A DNA stretch of 64,000 nucleotides from Cunninghamia lanceolata (taxonomy: Eukaryota; Streptophyta; Pinopsida; Cupressales; Cupressaceae). Below the pieces are notes generated by a model. The model worked only from the letters and a program-made list of their open reading frames with translations. It was not told the DNA's origin and did no database searches. Below, piece after piece: positions 57,291 to 64,000 of the stretch. Location of the stretch: contig BSBN01000187.1 of assembly GCA_027924645.1 (NCBI GenBank), positions 12,604,001 through 12,668,000 of the forward strand, written 5' to 3'. The translations under genes were made by a program, and so were the position numbers. Every line of letters begins with the position of its first letter. Within the stretch, counting starts at the first letter, position 1.

Positions 57291-57295
57291 CCCTT
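57291..57295. repeat. Target-site duplication of element G, right copy
   Basis: CCCTT. Confidence 0.8.
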
Positions 57296-60200
57296 GAAAA
57301 TATTTAATAATCTCCTACACCAATTTATTACAAATACTAAACTAGCAGATGTTCTCTATGTAGATGTTCTTGAGGATTATAAAAAAAATATGGGGACTTG
57401 GCTTAAGTCTCTCAAGATTTTAGCATTTCTCAAGACCATAGAATAGAAACAAACTTTCCTTCAACATACATTTATGACTGATATTAGAGTTTTTAAAGGT
57501 GTTTGGGCTTTCTTGACCTTAGCATTGAAGAACACATGCAGATGCAAGAAATCGATGCCTTAGCCTAAAGGCATAGAGTCAAAACTAAATGTAACTGAAA
57601 ACTATTAATAGTATTCAACCTGAACATCATAGAGATTTATAACATTGCCTTTCAACATTATACTCAATATTTCTAAATCAATCATACTTACGATATCCTT
57701 ATATACATTCACACAAATCTACGTTTCTATCAAAGCATTTAACTCATTCTTTGAACAAGAGCCTTTCATAAAAAGATACATCCATAAGAAATTTCATGGA
57801 GACAAACTGAATAATCTTTGATTTATTCATTTTATGATTTGTGTAAACCACACCTCAGGAGACAACCAGCCTTAGAAATTTACCATTTGCATTTATTTAG
57901 ATGCTAGTACTATCAAATAAATTTACAAAAAACATCAAGTCCAAACTTAACACCCTAAAACTAAACACAACTTCTATTCTCTACATTTTCTACCAACATT
58001 ATACCAAGAGATCAACCAAAAACCAACCGCCTTGGAAAATGGCCTTGAAATCCTTTTATAACACAAGGGAGCAACAAGCATCGGGCCACTTGCACATGAT
58101 AGATGTCACATTTTCACTTGACAATCAAAACACATCATAATGCCATAAAAGTAATCATCCTTAGCCACTAAGGCATGCCTCTCTATAACAAATCATCACC
58201 TTTGGCAAATAGGAGCAACTAATTTTGTCTTGTATGTTTTCCTACTCTTTGTGTGGAGGCAAACATGATATTGACAAGTGGTGTTTTGTCATATGCTCTT
58301 TTAGCTTCCACCACCTTTAATTTCTAGATACTTGTTCTGAATACAAGAATCCTTTGCTTTGCCTTTGTCTCCACACATGAAGAAGTAAGAATACCTACAA
58401 GGGATAGCATCAAAAGGAAACCTAGGAAATTAGAATTCCCTTCATTAAGCCTAGTCCTAGGCACAGACAAGTGACTCCCCATCTCTCAATGGGAGGTTTC
58501 CAACCACCTCAACTAGACATAAACTAGAGGAAGCCACTCATAGATGGCTATCGCAGTACCAAAATTCCATCAAGGAAGGAAGCAACAACAATCATAACTT
58601 GCCCCTCCACTTCTTGTTTCACCCAGGAGGAAAACACTCCTTCCATTATTGCCTAAGCTCTATCAGAACTCATAGTGCTTGGGGAGGGGAAGAGAGAACA
58701 ATGACACCTCTCCACCTCTAAGCCCAATCTAGAGACTCACAAGAATAGAAAGTTACAGGAGTCCGTAGACTGGGACTCAAAGTCCTCAACTGGATAAAAT
58801 CAAGGAGAAAAGAAGGGCCTATAGTGATTCAATAGCTACTGTTTTACTTCCTAAATTTTCCTCGCACCACCTATTCCATAGAAAAATCTTCTAATTCTTT
58901 AATATTGTAAGGACATATCTTCAACCATGAGAATATAGAAGAAAATCCTAAGTAATAGGACAGAAGACATAGTATACTAAAGAGATGGAGATCCATATTG
59001 CTTGCTCAAAAGGAGATAGTGAACAAAGTAACAACATAAGCATCTATTTATAGAAAATCTGTAGAAGCTCCCATACTTTCTATAATCACACTCTTTTAAT
59101 TTGCCTTATCAAATTTTATCCGTTAGTACCACGACCCTATTGATCATAAATGGAAAGCCTTCAACAACCTACCAACACTACTAAAAAAGGAAAAGGAAGC
59201 AACACTCTGCATCATGTCGATTTCCCACAACTCAGTATTGTCAATTTCCATAATGAGAAAACCAAACTTGGCCCCTCAGTCTCAGCATCTATTCGATTTC
59301 AAATAGTACACTCAATTCAACCCTTCTGTGATATGAGCGAGAAATCCCCTCAAGCCTAGAACAAATCCCCAAGAGCTGATTTTGCACCCAGTCAGTCTCC
59401 TCACAAGCCGACCTCCTTATATAGTGGTGGTGAAGAGAACTCATTGCATGTTTGAAAAACCCTACCATTGCACTGACGTTTTGATCCCTGCACACCATCA
59501 CCCTACCATTTATCTATTTTAAAACTGGACCATCGATGAGAAAACCTTGCCACAAGATCAATGGCCACCATGAACTCGTTGCTCATCACCTCCTCGCTTT
59601 AAGGCTTTTCAGCACAAAAAGTGATGCAAAGAATCCTCGCGATGAATTGAGAAATTGCCACATATCCACCTTGCCACCCAAGACCTAGCCACCAACCTTG
59701 CCCTTGCAGCCATTGCACATCGCGATAAGCAATAACACTACCTAAAAATAAACTGCAATGCAAAGAACTACAATGATGAACCGCAGCCCCTAACACTTGG
59801 TTGGAAGACCCTCAACTTACACCATCCTTCATCCATCACACATCACACTTCTTAACAATACTTTACTATGTAATCTGTGACATGAATACCTCCCACGATG
59901 GACCAGGATAAGGACACATGGTAGAGATCAGACATTCAACGTGCATCCCCTCTTTTATGCCTTTCTCACAAGATCAATCTGTGATGCAATGAACACATGC
60001 GATGCCATATAGAACAAAAAGGAATACTCCATCGCACATCGCATTTTAGAATGAAGGGCTAGGATAACAAATGTGATGTGAAGGACATGCACAATGGAGG
60101 ACTTAAGTTATAATATATGTGCACATTCTCAAAAGGTTGTTATAAAAGGGGGACCACGCTAGGTCGAATGAACAAAGGGGACATGGATAAAAAGCACACC

Positions 60201-60544
60201 CACTATCCAACATAAAGATAAAACATTATTTTCAATGAATTGGATACATGATAAAGATTTTAGGCCATGGGTTTAAATGGTGCCACTAGGAATGAAGGGC
60301 TAGTTGAAAACATGAAGATGTAGGCATAAGATACCACTAAACCAATTGGGAAACAGGCCCATCCGGTCAACAGGGAAAAAGAAAAGACTACCCAACGACC
60401 AAAGACTAGGCTTTTTTGATGGTTTCACAAGTTTTGATAAACCCTAAACACTCTTTCACATAAACCCTCACCCACAAAGATTAAGTAGAGGTTCAGAGAT
60501 GGAAATTCACATAGAAGACCACAAGATTTTTACAAATCTTATCA
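57296..60544 (-). repeat. LTR of element F, right copy, part 2
   Basis: Collinear with about 41126-44366. It ends TTATCA where the left copy has TTATTA. Confidence 0.87.
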
Positions 60545-60549
60545 TTATA
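60545..60549. repeat. Target-site duplication of element F, right copy
   Basis: TTATA; left copy TCATA at 40961-40965. One C/T difference. Confidence 0.7.
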
Positions 60550-61873
60550 CACTACAACCACAGAATGAGGTTCAATCACAATACTATAACTCCACTTAGG
60601 TTGATATATTTGTGCATATATAATTCATTCATGCACCTAATAGTACAGAGAAAGATATAAATATATTGAGAGAGTATCATTTTTATATTAGTGATGATCG
60701 CACACATTCTACAGAGTTTGTGCAAGGTTGCTTTTAGATGTTCTATGGTCATTTAAGTAGTAGGAAAATTATGTTTTATCAACATATCATATGGTTAGAT
60801 AGTTGTGCATCACAATTTAAGAATTCATGAATGTTCTATTGGTTGAGTAGGATGCATATATTCAGTGGTATTCAACATATATGTAATTTCTCTAAGGTTG
60901 GGCATGGAAAAGGGGAGCATGATAGTGCTGGAGCATGTATTAAAAGAGAATTAGCATGAGAAGAGTTGAAGTACAAGGACAATGCAAATTTGACAAATGC
61001 AGCATCTATCGTTGAATGGTACAACTCTACAATGGGTCCAGGTAATGAAGATAAGTCTACAGTTCGTAGATTCTTTTGGTTGATAGAAGAAGCTAATATT
61101 GCAAAATATGAAGATTGTTGTATAGTGACATGATTGATCAGGTTCCACTCTTTTAGAAGCTTAAATCTAGCTTCATGGACTATTTATTTGAGGTAGATGG
61201 TGAGTTTTTATTCATCATGTATGATTTTTTCTTGGAATGATTTGAGTCAAAAGAATGGGTTGATGAATGGCATGCTCGATCTTTAAGCCCACTTCTAATG
61301 TATCAACTTCCAAGAGCACTACAAATCATGTAGATGGGATCATCGATTGACTTTGACCATATTTCAAATCTCGTTGAACCAGGTAATATGTTACTTAATG
61401 AAAATTATTATTTAAATTTAGATTATGATGTAGTATTTTTTTATCATTTATTGAATTGTTATTTTTTTTGTGCAATTTATTGTAAGGCGTGTATATGAAG
61501 TTATTGCAGATGAAGATAATGATGAGGGAATAGATTATTATTTATGTCATTGTATTGAGGCAAAAAGAAATTGATAGCCCTTGTCATAGATGGAGAAAAT
61601 ATTGAGTATCTTACAGGATTGGTGGTTGTTACTGGAACATGGCTTAGAAGGTATCCAATGAAGAAGTTTGATGTGTGCTTGTTCAAGGACTTTGACACAT
61701 ATAGGAAGATTCTTCATTATTCTAACCTTTTTGTGGCATCAAATGTTCATTTGATAAAATATGGGTGTAGATCATTGAATAGAAACTTGTGGAAAGTTCA
61801 TGAGTCTGACCATGAAGCAATACTTGACACCATAAAGGGTAGAGCAGATCCAGATGGTTCATTAGATTGAATT
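60550..61873 (+). pseudogene. Gene H, right part: transposase-like core and C-terminus, broken
   Basis: Continues the frame left at VDFVENH (40965) with TLQPQNEVQSQYYNS. Further motifs: YHFYISDDRTHSTEFVQ, a WLDSCASQFKN site (SDG-type Asp and QFK in relatives), IFSGIQH, GHGKGEHDSAGACIKREL and STVRRFFWLIEEANI. Decay: TAG and TAA where Gln, Tyr or Arg are expected, and one frameshift near 61572. A probable intron (GTAATATG... to ...TTGTAAG) lies at about 61383-61486. The last piece, 61571-61873, is open (GENIEYLTGLVVVTGTWL, then HEAILDTIKGRADPDGS) and ends in TGA. Probably a DDE-type transposase or a gene derived from one. Confidence 0.65.
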
Positions 61874-64000
61874 AGTGGAATTCAATAGAAAGGTATGTTA
61901 TTTTTCTTTGCTATCCTCATTTCACCTTCTATATTTTTGACATTTTTCTTACCTTCTTATGTTCTCCTTGGTCCTGGTTGATTAACTTCATTTCATTATA
62001 GAGCTTATGACTGAATGGCATGGTTGTTGATGCATTTGGATATTCCCTAGGGTCATGATTGGTGAGTTGGTTTGATCAAACTAAGTCAAGTGGTTTGATC
62101 AAACTCATATTTTAAGGTTAAGATATTTCAAAGAATAGGGTGTGTGAAAAATATCGCTGCTTTTCAACTTATGAATACCAACATTGATATAGATAATAAT
62201 GTATGTAGTTTAAGTCAACCAATGGGCAACAAGTTGCTGATTGAATTGGTTTCTGATGAGGAAAACAATGATGTTTTTGAAGCAATGGAAGAAAATCAAA
62301 ATTTTAAGTCTTTAATTTAATTTATTTCAACTTTCAAAGTAGGCATTTGATTTGTACCTTTACCAGGAGGATTCGTATAACAAAAACTTAGTTTTTGTAA
62401 TGGTTTGAGAATGCAGGAGTTCCTAAAAATAGGTGAATGCCCTCTTCAATTACCAAGTGAATGCATGTAATGAATGAGAGGTTAGTTTTATTTTTCATGA
62501 CTATAGACCTACCCTAAGTGTGGGGTGGGCATATTTTGCATGTCATAATAAGATCAAGGAAGGAGCCATTTGCATCTTTGAATAGGTGGACTACAAGAAA
62601 AATAGATTTATGTTTAGAGTTCATATAGATCCAAAGATAAAAAGAAAGATTGTCCTCAAAAGAGAGGAGGGGTAAGGTAGGCCAAAGATGAAGGATAAAA
62701 TTATACAAGAAACGATCTTCATGAGTATTGTACTAGATAGATAGAGAGAGGAAGACTTGATCAAACTAAGTCAAGTGGTTTCTTGTGTCACACTTTGAAT
62801 GCTTTCATTTGATATGATATGTCTTTTGGATTCAATTTTATGATTGTTCATTCACTTGATAGGTCATGCCATTATGTTTGCTTGAAGGGTCTTGTCTAGA
62901 TTGAGGTTGTATTTAATATATTCACCTAGTTTCTTGGCTTATGTGGGGAGGTATTTTGATTGTATTGTCTCATTTCATCATGTTGGTGTACTCATTTTAG
63001 TTAAATAGTGCAATTGCATTTGCATGCAAGATTTGAGTATGATGGAGGTAGGCATAATCCTTGTGCAGTTGGTTTTGGAAGGAAAGTAAGGTAGGTTTTC
63101 ATGATTATTTCATGATGATATGTCCTTTGGAGTCAATTTGATGATTGTTCATTCACTTGAAGGGTCATGCCATTATGTTTTCCTAAAGTGTCTTGTTTTC
63201 TTGAAGGGTCATGCCATTATGTCCTTTGGAGTCAAATTGATGATTGTTCTCATTTATCTTGTAGGACCTAAGATTTTGAAGGTTTCATAGTACCAATGGT
63301 GGCATTCTTGGCCAAAATATCCTCTATCAGGCTTGGGAGTAGCCATGGTTCTTCATGCATCATAGTGATAGTGAGTCTTTCAAAGATTGTTTCATCATGT
63401 TACATTATGGTTTCATTTCATGGAAACCAAAGTTGCAAATTATACATGAAACTTATCTTTGCATCATGAAATAATACAAGGATCTTATTTCAAACTAGCT
63501 TTGTCATAGACTATGAGGAGATTAAGACCATAATATCATGATGTTACTATGAGTTTTAATGTCAAGGATTCCATCGTACAAACCCTCATGTGTTTCTTCA
63601 CATTTGGTGCTAAGAATTGACAAAAGTGGTAAGGGAAGCCTTAATTGATGCCCTACAACACATTGGATCAAGTGAGAACACCTTTATAGTAGGGTCATGC
63701 CGAAGAACTGACTATCAGACTTTTTCATCAATAGCCAAGTACAACACAGTTTAATTTCATCTTCTAGAAAAGTGCCAGGACTGACTTTTTTCATTCAACA
63801 TCTCCTAGGGCCAAATGGGCAGCACCAACATGTTTGGATGGGTAGGTAAATGCTAGGGGAGATGTCTTCTTGATGGTGAATCCTCCTGGTCATTCTTCGC
63901 TACATTGCACAGAGATAGTCTCTTAAGAGCCCTAAGACAAATAAGGTGTCAAACTTTGGACTGACTGTTCCATCAAACTGTCACACATAGGAACATCTTC
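61874..64000. other. Unassigned right end; no gene seen
   Basis: AT-rich sequence with chance ORFs below 70 codons. Small dispersed duplications are present: GATCAAACTAAGTCAAGTGG at about 62083 and 62758, and a roughly 80-bp block near 62811, 63113 and 63208. It could be the 3' flank of gene H or a decayed repeat. Confidence 0.5.
62811..63262. repeat. Dispersed 60-90 bp duplications
   Basis: GATGATATGTCCTTTGGAGT-like, TGATGATTGTTCATTCACTT-like and AGGGTCATGCCATTATGT words recur near 62811-62897, 63113-63180 and 63208-63255, with partial order conservation. Confidence 0.65.

Larger units (their letters stand above)
40966..60544 (-). mobile_element. Element F: gag-carrying LTR retrotransposon split by D and G
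   Basis: Left LTR 40966-44366; right LTR 51115-51279 plus 57296-60544 after element G is removed. Termini TGTTGG...TTATCA in plus orientation, both damaged by one C/G-to-T/A change. The PBS next to the right LTR shows minus orientation. The interior minus element D is about 3.3 kb and encodes only a broken Gag homologous to element B's. Flanking duplications are TCATA and TTATA (one C/T difference). LTRs differ by about 12% in the stretch compared, the oldest recognisable insertion with both LTRs. Confidence 0.88.

Overview
This 64 kb window looks like intergenic DNA of a plant with a very large, repeat-filled genome, most likely a gymnosperm. The reasons are stacked LTR retrotransposons with long (0.9-3.4 kb) LTRs, Arabidopsis-type TTTAGGG repeats, and coding frames decayed mainly by C-to-T changes. 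The gymnosperm call is an inference from texture; no marker gene proves it. I found no intact host gene. Almost everything is mobile-element DNA, and its order of insertion can be read from target-site duplications (TSDs).

Left half (1-33.4 kb). An old Ty3/gypsy-like element with a G-patch ORF (element I) survives as three pieces: 1-483, 9093-13503 and 32094-33361. Element A (489-9087, minus strand, TSD CCTCC) split it. A has 2,955-bp LTRs, a PBS and an unrecognised two-part ORF, with no pol. Element B (13504-32088, plus, TSD CGTCT) also entered element I. It has 2.3-kb LTRs and one intact 598-aa Gag, with no pol. B's right LTR was then hit by element C (20089-31553, plus, TSD GGAAG). C is a full-length Ty3/gypsy element with gag, protease, an extra RNase H in front of RT, RT/RNase H and integrase in one reading frame of about 2,000 codons. 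That frame carries 19 stops, 17 of them TAG.

Middle (33.4-38.5 kb). After a featureless stretch come a (GA)43 microsatellite and about 3.9 kb of complex tandem repeat. The repeat mixes telomere-like TTTAGGG with GAGATAGGGA modules, in about a dozen higher-order units.

Right half (38.9-61.9 kb). A broken transposase-like gene (H) runs from about 38.95 to 61.87 kb. It is interrupted by a 333-bp miniature LTR retrotransposon (TRIM, 39856-40188) whose 138-bp LTRs each contain a tRNA-like sequence with Pol III A and B boxes. It is interrupted again by element F (40966-60544, minus), a 3.4-kb-LTR element with a Gag of the same family as B's. F itself contains element D (45878-49293, minus, gag/protease only) and element G (51280-57290, plus), a full-length Ty1/copia element with 20 stops and no frameshift. 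The last 2 kb shows only small internal duplications.

LTR divergence, estimated by eye on short samples, agrees with the nesting: F and the TRIM about 12%, G about 10%, D and B about 6-7%, C about 3%, A about 1%. The main points of interest are the tRNA-carrying TRIM, the displaced RNase H of element C, the TAG-dominated decay, and the dense TGACGTCA and GTGATATT motifs shared by the LTRs of A, B and C.
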